Made by a program: the position numbers and the translations under genes
Part shown: positions 1 to 8,926 of the stretch, piece by piece
How the letters are laid out: each line of letters begins with the position of its first letter
Numbering within the stretch: the stretch's first letter is position 1
Notes under the pieces: model-generated
What the model was told of the DNA's origin: nothing
Seen by the model: only the letters and a program-made list of their open reading frames with translations
The model's database searches: none
Assembly: GCA_046318115.1 (NCBI GenBank)
Contig: JBKCVA010000128.1
Coordinates: forward strand, 1-32,845
DNA from: Aquimonas sp046318115
GTDB lineage: Bacteria; Pseudomonadota; Gammaproteobacteria; Xanthomonadales; Xanthomonadaceae
Direction of reading: 5' to 3'
Length of the DNA stretch: 32,845 nt

Positions 1-25
1 CGCCGCGGGGGGCGGCGGGGCCGCG

Positions 26-72
<47 letters not shown>

Positions 73-116
73 ACGGGGAGAGGGGCTCAGCAGCGTTCTG
101 ATGCCCTGCGGCGGAG

Positions 117-2036
<1,920 letters not shown>

Positions 2037-2240
2037 GGCTGCGGTCCGGGTGATCCAGCGGAAGGCGAGTGCGGGGCGTGGATTCTGAGGCCGCCAGGCT
2101 GAACCTGTCGCGGCGGAACGTGAAGCTCATCCAGTTTGGCACGCAAACTGCTTGGCCCAGCCTGCACCCGCGGCGGCTGACCGCAAGGTGGCCGGGTATG
2201 GAACAGGGACCGGCCATGCGCGCAACGGGGTAGCACGGCG

Positions 2241-2270
2241 CGCGGCCGCGGTCGGAATGACGCGGCCGCG
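2241..2270. repeat. Two CGCGGCCGCG palindromes exactly 20 bp apart
   Basis: The self-complementary 10-mer CGCGGCCGCG occurs at 2241-2250 and again at 2261-2270. The pair can also fold as one hairpin with a 10-base loop. The two-helical-turn spacing would suit a protein binding the same face of DNA, but chance is plausible at this GC content. Confidence 0.5.
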
Positions 2271-2367
2271 GCGCCCGCGTCATCTGGGCCTCAATGGCCC
2301 CACCCGCACGACAAGAAGCGCCAGCCTGTGCGCAGCCTTGGCCTGTGGGCGTCGTGGGGCAGTCGCG

Positions 2368-2395
2368 TCGACACAGTGCGAAACCGCTGTGTCGA
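2368..2395. other. Stem-loop, 9-bp perfect arms
   Basis: TCGACACAG (2368-2376) and CTGTGTCGA (2387-2395) are perfect inverted copies around a 10-base spacer. No T run follows on either strand, so an intrinsic terminator is not supported. It could be an operator or part of an untranslated RNA. Confidence 0.55.
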
Positions 2396-2462
2396 AACGC
2401 AAAGGTGACACCAAGCAAGAACGCGATGGGGCCCGCGTTCAGGGGTCTCGGATCGGAGGAAA

Positions 2463-2524
2463 GTCGGCGCCCGGCGGTCTTAGGAACAGGGGGAATCCAG
2501 GGGACCGTTTGCCCGGGCGCCGAT
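2463..2524 (+). other. Nested stem structure, candidate structured RNA or leader
   Basis: CGGCGCCCGG (2465-2474) pairs perfectly with CCGGGCGCCG (2513-2522). The stem extends outward by a T-A and a G-T pair. Inside it, CGGTC (2475-2479) pairs with GACCG (2503-2507), stacked directly on the outer stem on one side and leaving a five-base bulge on the other. The remaining loop is rich in G and A. Two coaxial helices of this kind look like a folded RNA rather than a simple terminator. I do not recognise a known family. Strand is assigned plus only because the next plus-strand gene starts at 2700. Confidence 0.35.
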
Positions 2525-2637
2525 GAGCGTGCCAGAGGGGGAAAGCGCGGGCTTCGCGTCAGAACCCGACCTCAAGCGTCAACGCGCCAGATTCTGCCGT
2601 TGCTTTGTCCAGCCGTGCAAGCTTTTTTACAAACCTC

Positions 2638-2653
2638 TGTGACGCAGATCACC
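2638..2653 (+). promoter_or_regulatory. Clp/CRP-type binding site
   Basis: TGTGA-CGCAGA-TCACC matches the CRP-family consensus TGTGA-N6-TCACA at nine of ten informative positions. In Xanthomonadales the orthologue is Clp, which binds the same motif. The site ends 46 bases before the ATG of the small gene at 2700, a distance compatible with control of that gene. It could also influence the divergent mnmG. Confidence 0.55.
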
Positions 2654-2699
2654 AAAGGTTTTCCGCAAGTTCAGACACACCGCTCCAGGAATCCAACGC

Positions 2700-2885
2700 A
2701 TGAATGCGATCGAGCACTTCGACATGTCCGAAGACCTGCGCTACCGCCACGACCTGATGGTCGAGCTGTATCGCGTCGAGCAGGCCCAGGAGCAGGCGCG
2801 GCAGCGCGCCAGCGAAGCCGAGCTCGAACGCCTGCAGCGGCAGCAGCGGATGATTCGCGACGCTCTGGCCCGGCTTGCCGCCTGA
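2700..2885 (+). CDS. Hypothetical 61-residue helical protein
   Basis: I do not recognise this protein. It starts MNAIEHFDMSEDLRYRHDLM and then becomes a continuous Gln/Glu/Arg/Ala-rich stretch (about residues 25-60) that should form one long amphipathic or coiled-coil helix. There is no signal peptide, membrane segment or cysteine. A weak AGGA lies 11-14 bases before the ATG, and a Clp/CRP-like site sits about 47 bases upstream, which supports a real and regulated small gene. It stands alone; the next gene is convergent. The codon pattern resembles the neighbouring genes. A spurious frame cannot be ruled out, although the acidic and basic composition is unlike the Arg/Pro/Ala shadows around it. 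Confidence 0.6.
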   Translation: MNAIEHFDMSEDLRYRHDLMVELYRVEQAQEQARQRASEAELERLQRQQRMIRDALARLAA

Positions 2886-3269
2886 GCCTCGAACCGCCCC
2901 CTGCGCGGACTCTTGCTCGGCGCTGGGGGCTGATCCTCGTGGCAACGCAAGCGCAACGCTGAAGAATCAAGCCTTGCCGCGCGCCATGGCGGCGCGCCCG
3001 CGGATCCAGCACCCAGGTGCTCTATCCAGCGCAAGCGAGTCCGGGCATGCGCTGGACGCGCGTCCATGGATCAAGTTCGGGCTGAACCTGATCCGTGTTG
3101 TCTCAGGCGATCGCCGCGACAGCGCGCCTGACCACACAGGGCTGTCCGGAGGCGATCAGCCTTGCCTTCCCTGCAACGAACTCCGCGCTTGCAAGGCGAA
3201 TCGCCATGCGCGCGCATGGCGATTCGCCGCGATGTCTGTGGGGCGCTCGGGGCGGTTTCTCCAGCCGCG
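2886..3269. other. Convergent intergenic region with several palindromes
   Basis: No gene is supported here. The region lies between the 3' ends of two convergent genes. It holds a 14-bp perfect palindrome TGGACGCGCGTCCA (3053-3066), a hairpin with 11-bp arms and one mismatch (3068-3078 with 3084-3094, loop GGGCT), and the 34-bp palindrome at 3195-3228. Together these could end transcription from both sides. Confidence 0.6.
3195..3228. repeat. Perfect 34-bp palindrome, possible bidirectional terminator
   Basis: The arm GGCGAATCGCCATGCGC (3195-3211) is followed immediately by its exact reverse complement (3212-3228). It lies about 40 bases past the stop of the lipoprotein gene, between convergent genes. 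There is no T tract, so it is either a Rho-assisted or structure-only stop or a REP-like element. Confidence 0.7.
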
Positions 3270-4589
3270 CTAGTCGAACGGCAACGCCTCCCGCGCGCGC
3301 GACTCGTCTCGTTCATCGCGACCGCCCCCGTCGAACTGCGGCGCCGGCTCGCTGCGCATCTCGCTCGGTTCGCTGCGGAACATCTCCTCGCGCGGGCTTT
3401 CGAAGCGCGGCGCCGGTGCATCGAAGCTGCGATCGCCGAAATCCGAGCCGCGGCCGCTGCGCTCCGTGCGGAACTCGCTGCGCGGGGCGGCGGGCTCGAA
3501 GCGCTCGGCCGGCGCGTACTCGCGCGGAGGCTCCTGGTACTCGCGGGCGGGTAGCGACTCGCGCGGTGCCGGCCGGTACTCCTCAGCCGGCGCGAAGCTG
3601 CGGCCGCGAAAGCGGTCGCGTGACTCCGGCATCTCCTGATACACCCGAGTGGGTGCGCTGCGAACGGGGGCCGGATCGGACTGCGGCGCCGATGGCAGGA
3701 CGATGCCCTCCACCTCGGCGTTCCGACCTCCGAGCTCACGGCGCCCGCCGCTGTAGGTTCGGGTGGGCGCTGAGCCGATCTCGCGGCGATCCATCGCGGG
3801 CTCCGACCACGACTCGCGCACGGGCGCCGCGCGGCCAGGCAGCACGCCCGGGGCTGCGGCAGGCGCCACCCGCGTCGCGCCGCGAGGGCCGTAATCCGCG
3901 CCTCGTGAAGGCGCAGCCTCGGTGCCATAGGTGCGCGGCGTCCCACTGCCCAGCCCGGTGGCCATGCCGTCACCGCGCACCGACGCGCGTTCGCGCTCCT
4001 CCCAGGCCAGTCGCTCGGCGGCGTTGCGCGCATGGCCGAACCGCGGCTGGCTGTAGGCCGGCGCGTAGTAGCCGTGACCGCGGCGGTTGTCGCGGTAGTG
4101 GAAGCTGTAGCGATCCCAGTCGTAGTAGCTGTCGACCCAGCTGTTGCGGTACGGCGAGTACCAGTGGCTGTAGCCGAAGGCGATACGGTAGCCGCTGCTG
4201 TAGCCCCAGCGCGGCAGGCTGTGCCCACGCCAGCCGCTGTGGAAGCTGACGCTGAAGTAGTTGCGCGGGAAGTAGGTCACGCCGTAGTGGAAGTCCGGGT
4301 ACCAGTAGGGGTCGTGGTACCAGCGGTGCAGCGGCCAGAACAGGGAGTAGTAGGCCGAATAGCTCACGTAGTCGGGGGCGTAGTAGCGATAGCCGCCCGA
4401 CCCGTAGCGGTAGCCGCCGCTGTAGTAGTCGCCGTAGTCGCCGTCGGCCGGGCTGTAGTAGGTGTCATCGCCCACATAGTGCGACTCGCGCACGGGCGTG
4501 CCGTCGCGGTAGGTGTAGGTGGGGTAGGTCACGCAGCCACCGAGCAGCAGCGACAGCGGCAACAGAACGGCGGTCTTCCAGCGATTCAT
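3270..4589 (-). CDS. Tyrosine-rich lipoprotein with Pro/Arg/Glu-rich tail
   Basis: The frame is open further upstream, but the start giving MNRWKTAVLLPLSLLLGGC is preferred. It yields a short basic N-terminus, a hydrophobic stretch and the lipobox LGGC with Cys19, hence a lipid-anchored protein of 439 residues. Residues about 20-190 are very rich in Tyr, Trp, His, Ser and Gly, with clusters such as YYSGGYRYGSGGYRYY. The remaining half is low-complexity Pro/Arg/Glu/Ser with repeated RxYxE-like phrases and should be disordered. I cannot assign a function. The composition suggests a surface or wall-associated aromatic-rich module. A GGGGGAA stretch upstream of this ATG can serve as ribosome binding site. 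It is divergent from the Mot-Ton operon and may share its regulatory region. Confidence 0.8.
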   Translation of the reverse strand: MNRWKTAVLLPLSLLLGGCVTYPTYTYRDGTPVRESHYVGDDTYYSPADGDYGDYYSGGYRYGSGGYRYYAPDYVSYSAYYSLFWPLHRWYHDPYWYPDFHYGVTYFPRNYFSVSFHSGWRGHSLPRWGYSSGYRIAFGYSHWYSPYRNSWVDSYYDWDRYSFHYRDNRRGHGYYAPAYSQPRFGHARNAAERLAWEERERASVRGDGMATGLGSGTPRTYGTEAAPSRGADYGPRGATRVAPAAAPGVLPGRAAPVRESWSEPAMDRREIGSAPTRTYSGGRRELGGRNAEVEGIVLPSAPQSDPAPVRSAPTRVYQEMPESRDRFRGRSFAPAEEYRPAPRESLPAREYQEPPREYAPAERFEPAAPRSEFRTERSGRGSDFGDRSFDAPAPRFESPREEMFRSEPSEMRSEPAPQFDGGGRDERDESRAREALPFD

Positions 4590-4994
4590 GGCGCATTCCC
4601 CCGAGTCAGGACGCACAGGCTGGCGTCCGGCAGCCCGATGCTCGCACGCGGCGCGCATCACGGGCCGAGTCTTGGCGCGGGCGGGTGAATTGCCACTGAA
4701 GTGGGCGGATGTGACGGCGCAGCGGCGGACGGGCGCTTGCGGGGCGGCTGCGCGCGCACCGGGCATGGGTCTTGGCGCACCGCCGACCCGTCGGGTATCG
4801 AAGCCGGGAGAAGTGCCGGCGCGCTGCGCCAACGCCCGCTCAGCGGCGCACTCACCCGCCACAGCGAAGCCGCGCGAGGCGCTGATGTTTCAAGCGCATG
4901 ACCAACCTGTCATAAAAGCGCAACCGCCCGGTCATAGCGTATGCGGCTGCCAAGCGCAGCCTGCGCCGTGCTGATCCCGCTGTCCGGAGCCTCC
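4590..4994. other. Divergent promoter region, lipoprotein / Mot-Ton operon
   Basis: These 405 bases separate two divergent genes. The distal part (4590-4860) is featureless and GC-rich. The part nearest the operon is locally AT-richer and holds ATGAC-N6-GTCAT at 4898-4913 and a Pho-box-like array at 4907-4935. A frame open from 4941 would add 18 residues to the DUF3450 protein, but they would precede its signal peptide. Confidence 0.55.
4907..4935 (+). promoter_or_regulatory. PhoB-box-like direct repeats upstream of the Mot-Ton operon
   Basis: CTGTCAT (4907-4913) fits the 7-bp Pho half-site perfectly and is followed by the AT spacer AAAA. The next 11-bp-phased unit, GCGCAAC, is poor, but the one after it, CGGTCAT (4929-4935), matches 6 of 7. 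The first half-site also belongs to an inverted repeat ATGAC-N6-GTCAT, so a dimeric repressor is the main alternative. The site lies about 60-90 bases before the ATG at 4995. Confidence 0.4.
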
Positions 4995-5777
4995 ATGACC
5001 CGCCCCACCGCGTTTCGTCCGCGCGCACTGGCTGCCTTCGCGGCCCTGTGCCTTGCGGCTGCCGTTCCCGCTTCTGCCCAGGACGAAGCCGATGAGCTGG
5101 CCCAAGGCCTGATCCGTCTGCGCGGTGAAGTCGAGCAGCTGAACTCCGAGCTCGAGCTGCTGCGCGAAGAGCAGCGGGTCATGCTGGCGGGGCTGAACCA
5201 GCAGAAAGCCGAGCTCAGCAACAGCGCCGAGCGTCAGGGCCTGGCGGCCCGCGAGGCGCGCGAAAAGCTGGCCGCCAAGCAGGCGGAGATCGAAGCCGCC
5301 GGCGCCAGCGGCGACAACCTGCGCCCCGCCCTGCTCAGTGCGATCGAAGCCCTGAAGACGCATATCCAGTCGGGCCTGCCCTTCAAGATCGAAGAGCGTC
5401 TCGGCGAACTGGACCGCTTCCGCGGTGAACTGGAGAACGGCAGCGTTCCCGCGCAGCGCGGCGTGAACCGCCTCTGGGCCTATTTCGAGGACGAGTTCCG
5501 GCTCTCGCGCGACAACAGTCTGCACACCCAGACCATCCAACTCGGCGACGAGCGCGTGCTGGCCGATGTCGCCAAGCTCGGCTCGATGGCCTTGTACTTC
5601 CGCACCCGCGATGGACGCCTGGGCCAGGCCCAGCGCCAGGGCAGCGGCTGGACCTTCGTGGAACTCACCGATGCCGGCCAGCAGGCGCAGGTGCGCAACC
5701 TGTTTGATTCGCTGGGCAAACAGATCCGCCAGGGCTGGTTCGAACTGCCGCTGGCTGCCGCCGGAGCCGCCCAATGA
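4995..5777 (+). CDS. DUF3450 periplasmic coiled-coil protein of the Mot-Ton locus
   Basis: DUF3450 proteins are encoded next to ExbB/ExbD/TonB sets and are thought to act in the periplasm with the proton channel. The start at 4995 is chosen because it gives a signal peptide (MTRPTAFRPRALAAFAALCL, cleavage after about ASAQ) and has GGAG six bases upstream. Residues about 30-100 are heptad-like Glu/Leu/Gln/Arg sequence, a coiled coil beginning QGLIRLRGEVEQLNSELELL. A mixed alpha/beta domain follows, with the LGSMALYFRTRDG phrase typical of the family. The stop overlaps the next start as ATGA, so translation is coupled. It is the first gene of a six-gene operon. Confidence 0.9.
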   Translation: MTRPTAFRPRALAAFAALCLAAAVPASAQDEADELAQGLIRLRGEVEQLNSELELLREEQRVMLAGLNQQKAELSNSAERQGLAAREAREKLAAKQAEIEAAGASGDNLRPALLSAIEALKTHIQSGLPFKIEERLGELDRFRGELENGSVPAQRGVNRLWAYFEDEFRLSRDNSLHTQTIQLGDERVLADVAKLGSMALYFRTRDGRLGQAQRQGSGWTFVELTDAGQQAQVRNLFDSLGKQIRQGWFELPLAAAGAAQ

Positions 5778-7189
5778 TTCGTCTCGCCCCTCTTCTTCTT
5801 GCCGGCCTGCTGCCCTTCGCCGCCTTCGCCCAGGATAGTGCCCCCGCTTCGCAATCGCCCGCTGCACCTGCACCCGCCGCGGCTGCCCCCGCGCCGACGG
5901 TGAACGTCGAGCAGGCCTATCGCCGTGAGTACGCCCTGCTGGAAGCGCAGAAGCGCGAACTCACCGCGCGCGTGAACGAGATCCGCCAGCAGACCGCCGC
6001 GCAGAAGTCGCGGCTGGAGGGCGAAGTCGCCGTGCTGGAGAACCGCGTGTTCGCCGAGCGCGCCGAAGCCGAGACCGCGACCGAAGAGTTGACCCGCATC
6101 GAGCAGGCGGCCTTCGCCCTGGCCGAGAACGCGGGCTTCGTCGACGCGACCTTGGAGCAGGCGCGCAGTACGCTTGCGGGCTTCGGCAACGAAGCGCTGT
6201 CGGCCGATGACTTCGCCGCCCGCGATGAACTGGCCAAGCTGCAGGGCATGTTCGAGCAGGGCATTGCCCAGCTCGGCCAGCTCGCCGAGATCCGCCGCGA
6301 GGCCGGTGCCTTTTTCCTTGGTGATGGCACCGAGGTGCAGGGGCAGATCATTCGATTCGGCAACATCGCCGCCTTTGGCGTCAGCGAGCAGGGCAGCGGT
6401 GCGCTGGTGCCAGCGGGTGGTGAGCGCTTCCGTCTGTGGAAGGACCCGGCCGCCGAAAGCGCGCAGGCGCTGGCCCAGGGCCAACTGCCGGCGACGCTGC
6501 AGGCCTACCTGTTCGAGAACACCAACACCGCCGTGCTTGATCCCGAGGACAAGAGCTTCATCAACGAGATGAAGAAGGGCGGGTTGATCGGCTACATCAT
6601 TCTCGCGCTGGGCCTGTCGGCGGCTCTGCTGATCGTACTGCGCGCGCTGTTCCTGCAGCGCGCGGGCGCGAGCATCCAGAACATCATGGAGGGCGTTGCC
6701 CCGGCCGTGCGTGCGCGCAAGATCGACGACGCCATCACCGCCGCCAAGCGCTTCAAGGGCTCGGCCGCCCGCGTGGTCACCGCAGCCCTGCGCAATCTCG
6801 ACCGCGAGCGCGAGCATCTGGAAGACATCGTGTCGGAATCGATCCTGCACGAGTCCACCCATCTGAATCGCTTCGGTGCCTACATCCTGATGATCGCCGC
6901 GGTCGCGCCGCTGCTCGGCCTGCTCGGCACGGTCACCGGCATGATCCAGACCTTCGACGTCATCACCGAATTCGGCACCTCCGACCCCAAGCTGCTGTCC
7001 GGCGGTATCGCCACCGCGCTGGTGACGACGATGCAGGGCCTGATCGTGGCGATTCCCGCCCTGCTGTTCGGCAGCCTGTTGAACGGTTGGGCCGAGAGCA
7101 TCAAGGACGACATGGAGAAGGCCGCGCTGAAGGTCGTGAACCTCTACCAGGACGTGCGCAGCGGCATGCCCGCCCGCAACGCCGCCTGA
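5774..7189 (+). CDS. Coiled-coil/ExbB fusion (MotA/TolQ/ExbB proton channel family)
   Basis: The 471-residue protein joins a periplasmic region to a proton-channel domain. It starts with a signal peptide (MIRLAPLLLAGLLPFAAFAQ) and an Ala/Pro linker. A coiled coil follows at about 45-120 (YALLEAQKRELTARVNEI), then a globular part. The channel core begins near residue 275 with GGLIGYIILALGLSAALLIV. It continues with AAVAPLLGLLGTVTGMIQTF and GGIATALVTTMQGLIVAIPA, the conserved TolQ/ExbB helices. It is about twice the length of a plain ExbB. This long form next to a second ExbB is the hallmark of Mot-Ton clusters. It should sit in the inner membrane with the coiled coil reaching into the periplasm. 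GGAG lies seven bases before the ATG. Confidence 0.92.
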   Translation: MIRLAPLLLAGLLPFAAFAQDSAPASQSPAAPAPAAAAPAPTVNVEQAYRREYALLEAQKRELTARVNEIRQQTAAQKSRLEGEVAVLENRVFAERAEAETATEELTRIEQAAFALAENAGFVDATLEQARSTLAGFGNEALSADDFAARDELAKLQGMFEQGIAQLGQLAEIRREAGAFFLGDGTEVQGQIIRFGNIAAFGVSEQGSGALVPAGGERFRLWKDPAAESAQALAQGQLPATLQAYLFENTNTAVLDPEDKSFINEMKKGGLIGYIILALGLSAALLIVLRALFLQRAGASIQNIMEGVAPAVRARKIDDAITAAKRFKGSAARVVTAALRNLDREREHLEDIVSESILHESTHLNRFGAYILMIAAVAPLLGLLGTVTGMIQTFDVITEFGTSDPKLLSGGIATALVTTMQGLIVAIPALLFGSLLNGWAESIKDDMEKAALKVVNLYQDVRSGMPARNAA

Positions 7190-7216
7190 TCCCCGCGCCC
7201 CGGACGACAGACAGCC

Positions 7217-7879
7217 ATGGCCCTGGGACTCGACCCCGACAGCGGCATCCTCGAATCGATCGGCGCCTATATCGGTTCCGGTGGCTTCGTCATGCCGGTG
7301 CTGGTGGTCTGCGCGGTGGTGCTCTGGTACGCGATCGGCGCGCGCTGGGCCCTGCTGCAGCGCGGCAGCCGCAAGAATGTGCGCGTGCTGATCAAGCGCT
7401 ATGCAGACGGACGCGCCAAGGCGCCGGACGGCATCGTCGATCAGGCCATCGTTCGCGGCATGCAGGTCTGCGCGCAGCCGCGTGCTCACCTGCGCCGCTA
7501 CCTCGATGAAGCCTTCGGCGAGTTCGACGGTCAGCTCAAGCAGCACGCGCCGGTCATCACCGCGATCGTCTCTATCGCTCCGCTGCTGGGCCTGCTCGGG
7601 ACGGTGGCCGGCATGATCGAAACCTTCCGCTCGCTGGGCGACATGAGCCTGTTCTCGCAGGGCGGCGGCATCGCCGCAGGCATCGCGACCGCGCTGTTCA
7701 CGACCCAGATGGGGCTGGTGGTCGCCGTGCCCGGTGTCATCGTCAAGTTCTTCCTCGACCGTCGCCAGCAGCAGCTGGAGCTGGATCTCGCGCAGATCAA
7801 GGATCTCCTGATCAGCCGCTTCGACCCCGAAGCCGACCATCGCCACGTGCCGGCTGCGCCGGCCACCGTCCAAGGCTGA
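7217..7879 (+). CDS. exbB: ExbB, TonB-system proton channel subunit
   Basis: ExbB forms the inner-membrane pentamer that, with ExbD, harnesses proton-motive force for TonB. The 220-residue product has three membrane segments: FVMPVLVVCAVVLWYAIGA (about 25-43), the helix containing SIAPLLGLLGTVAGMIETF, and GIATALFTTQMGLVVAVPGV. The cytoplasmic loop between the first two is basic and of usual length. The gene starts 27 bases after the fusion gene and ends four bases before exbD. The presence of two channel-family proteins in one operon implies either a hetero-oligomer or two channels. Confidence 0.93.
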   Translation: MALGLDPDSGILESIGAYIGSGGFVMPVLVVCAVVLWYAIGARWALLQRGSRKNVRVLIKRYADGRAKAPDGIVDQAIVRGMQVCAQPRAHLRRYLDEAFGEFDGQLKQHAPVITAIVSIAPLLGLLGTVAGMIETFRSLGDMSLFSQGGGIAAGIATALFTTQMGLVVAVPGVIVKFFLDRRQQQLELDLAQIKDLLISRFDPEADHRHVPAAPATVQG

Positions 7880-7883
7880 GCCC

Positions 7884-8297
7884 ATGCTGCGTCGTCGCCA
7901 GAGCAAATCTCCCGAAGCCGCCGTCGATCTCACCCCGATGATCGACATGACCTTCATCCTGCTGATCTTCTTCATGGTCTCGACGACTTTCGTCAAGGAC
8001 ATGAAGCTGGACATCAACCGTCCGGCCGCGCAGACGCAAGTCGTCGCCTCGACCAAGGCCGTGCGCCTGTACATCGACCGCCAGGGCGAGACCTACCTCG
8101 ACGGCGAGCCGGTGCGTGAGTGGGTGATCCAGTCGCGCGTGCGCGACCAGCTGAAGGGCATGACCCAGAAGTCGGTGCTGGTCATCACCGATGACCAGGT
8201 GCCGGCCGAGAAACTGATCCGCGTGGTCGATGCCGCACGCCTTGCCGGCGCCGAAGACGTTGGCGTCGCCACAGTTGCCGAAGCCGGGGAAGGCTGA
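7884..8297 (+). CDS. exbD: ExbD, TonB-system proton channel subunit
   Basis: ExbD pairs with ExbB and carries the proton-translocating aspartate. The 137-residue product has the single N-terminal membrane segment preceded by VDLTPMIDMTFILLIFFM. Asp21 is the counterpart of the essential Asp25 of E. coli ExbD. The periplasmic part ends in the usual alpha/beta domain (VLVITDDQVPAEKLIRVVDA). An AAGG lies upstream of the start. The stop shares one base with the next start (TGATG), giving coupled translation with tonB. Confidence 0.94.
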   Translation: MLRRRQSKSPEAAVDLTPMIDMTFILLIFFMVSTTFVKDMKLDINRPAAQTQVVASTKAVRLYIDRQGETYLDGEPVREWVIQSRVRDQLKGMTQKSVLVITDDQVPAEKLIRVVDAARLAGAEDVGVATVAEAGEG

Positions 8298-8926
8298 TGA
8301 AGCTCCGCGATCCGCGCCTGACGGGCTTGAGCGCGTCCGCGCTCGGCACCGCCCTGGTGCTGGGCCTGGTGCTGTTCATGAACCGCCCCTTCGAGCAGCC
8401 CGAGGGCGAGGACGGCAACGCCTTCAGTTCGATCGAAGTGGTCAAGAAGGAAAAGCCACCCGCCGCCGAGCCGGTGCGCAGGCCGGAGCCGCCCAAGCGC
8501 CCGCCGCAGCGCAGCGCGCCGGCGCCGATCGTCGGCCTCGACGGCGGGCTGTCGGGGCTCGACTTCGGGCTGCCCGGCTTCGACGCCAACGAGCTGGGCC
8601 TTGGCAACGACATCCTCGGTGACAGCAGCGACGTGGTGATGACCGACGACACCGTCGACGTCGCGCCGCGACCGATCGTGCAGACGCCGATGACCTACCC
8701 GCCGCGTGCGCGCGCCGAGGGCGTCACCGGCTACGTGCTGCTGAGCGTGCTGATCGGCCCGACTGGCCAGGTCGAGCGCGTCAAGGTGCTGGAAGCGCAG
8801 CCCGCGGGCGTCTTCGACGAGGTCGCCGTGGCGGGCGTGCAGACCTGGAAGTTCGAGCCGGCCACCTACCGCGGCGAGAACGTGCGGGTGTGGGCCACCC
8901 AGCGCGTGAGGTTCAACCTGTCATGA
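8297..8926 (+). CDS. tonB: TonB-family energy transducer, short form
   Basis: TonB carries energy from ExbB/ExbD to outer-membrane receptors. The 209-residue protein has an N-terminal anchor (LSASALGTALVLGLVLFM, about 11-28) and a modest Pro/Arg/Lys linker (PPAAEPVRRPEPPKRPPQ, 54-71). A Gly/Leu/Asp-rich spacer follows, then a C-terminal TonB domain beginning at MTYPPRARAEGVTGYV (132-147). The proline linker is short compared with E. coli TonB, as in TonB2-type systems. Spanning the periplasm may therefore need the DUF3450 or TPR partners. A GGGGAAGG precedes the start, and its stop overlaps the TPR gene start as ATGA. Confidence 0.92.
   Translation: MKLRDPRLTGLSASALGTALVLGLVLFMNRPFEQPEGEDGNAFSSIEVVKKEKPPAAEPVRRPEPPKRPPQRSAPAPIVGLDGGLSGLDFGLPGFDANELGLGNDILGDSSDVVMTDDTVDVAPRPIVQTPMTYPPRARAEGVTGYVLLSVLIGPTGQVERVKVLEAQPAGVFDEVAVAGVQTWKFEPATYRGENVRVWATQRVRFNLS

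Larger units (their letters stand above)
2037..2699. other. Intergenic region between divergent mnmG and the 61-aa gene
   Basis: No credible gene is seen in this 663-base stretch. Frames here are Arg/Ala/Pro-rich shadows with no family resemblance. It holds two CGCGGCCGCG palindromes, a TCGACACAG hairpin, a larger nested stem structure, a T6 run near 2623 and a Clp/CRP-like site close to the small gene. The promoter of mnmG (minus) must also lie here, but I see no clear -10 or -35 for it. Confidence 0.6.

Noticed and set aside
2455..2470. GGAGGAAAGTC resembling the conserved core of RNase P RNA
   Set aside because: Only this short string matches; the other universally conserved segments of RNase P RNA are not found around it.
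3095..4249. 384-codon plus-strand frame over the lipoprotein gene
   Set aside because: It is Arg/Ser/Pro/Ala-rich with no signal or domain. The minus strand has a lipobox and Tyr-rich sequence that is not GC-shadow-like.
4941..4994. Upstream start for the DUF3450 gene
   Set aside because: It would place 18 residues before a standard signal peptide and would overlap the presumed promoter; the start at 4995 has a GGAG.
5480..8074. 864-codon minus-strand frame opposite the Mot-Ton genes
   Set aside because: It is antisense to well-supported DUF3450, ExbB fusion, ExbB and ExbD genes. Its product is His/Gln/Arg/Ala-rich with no domain.
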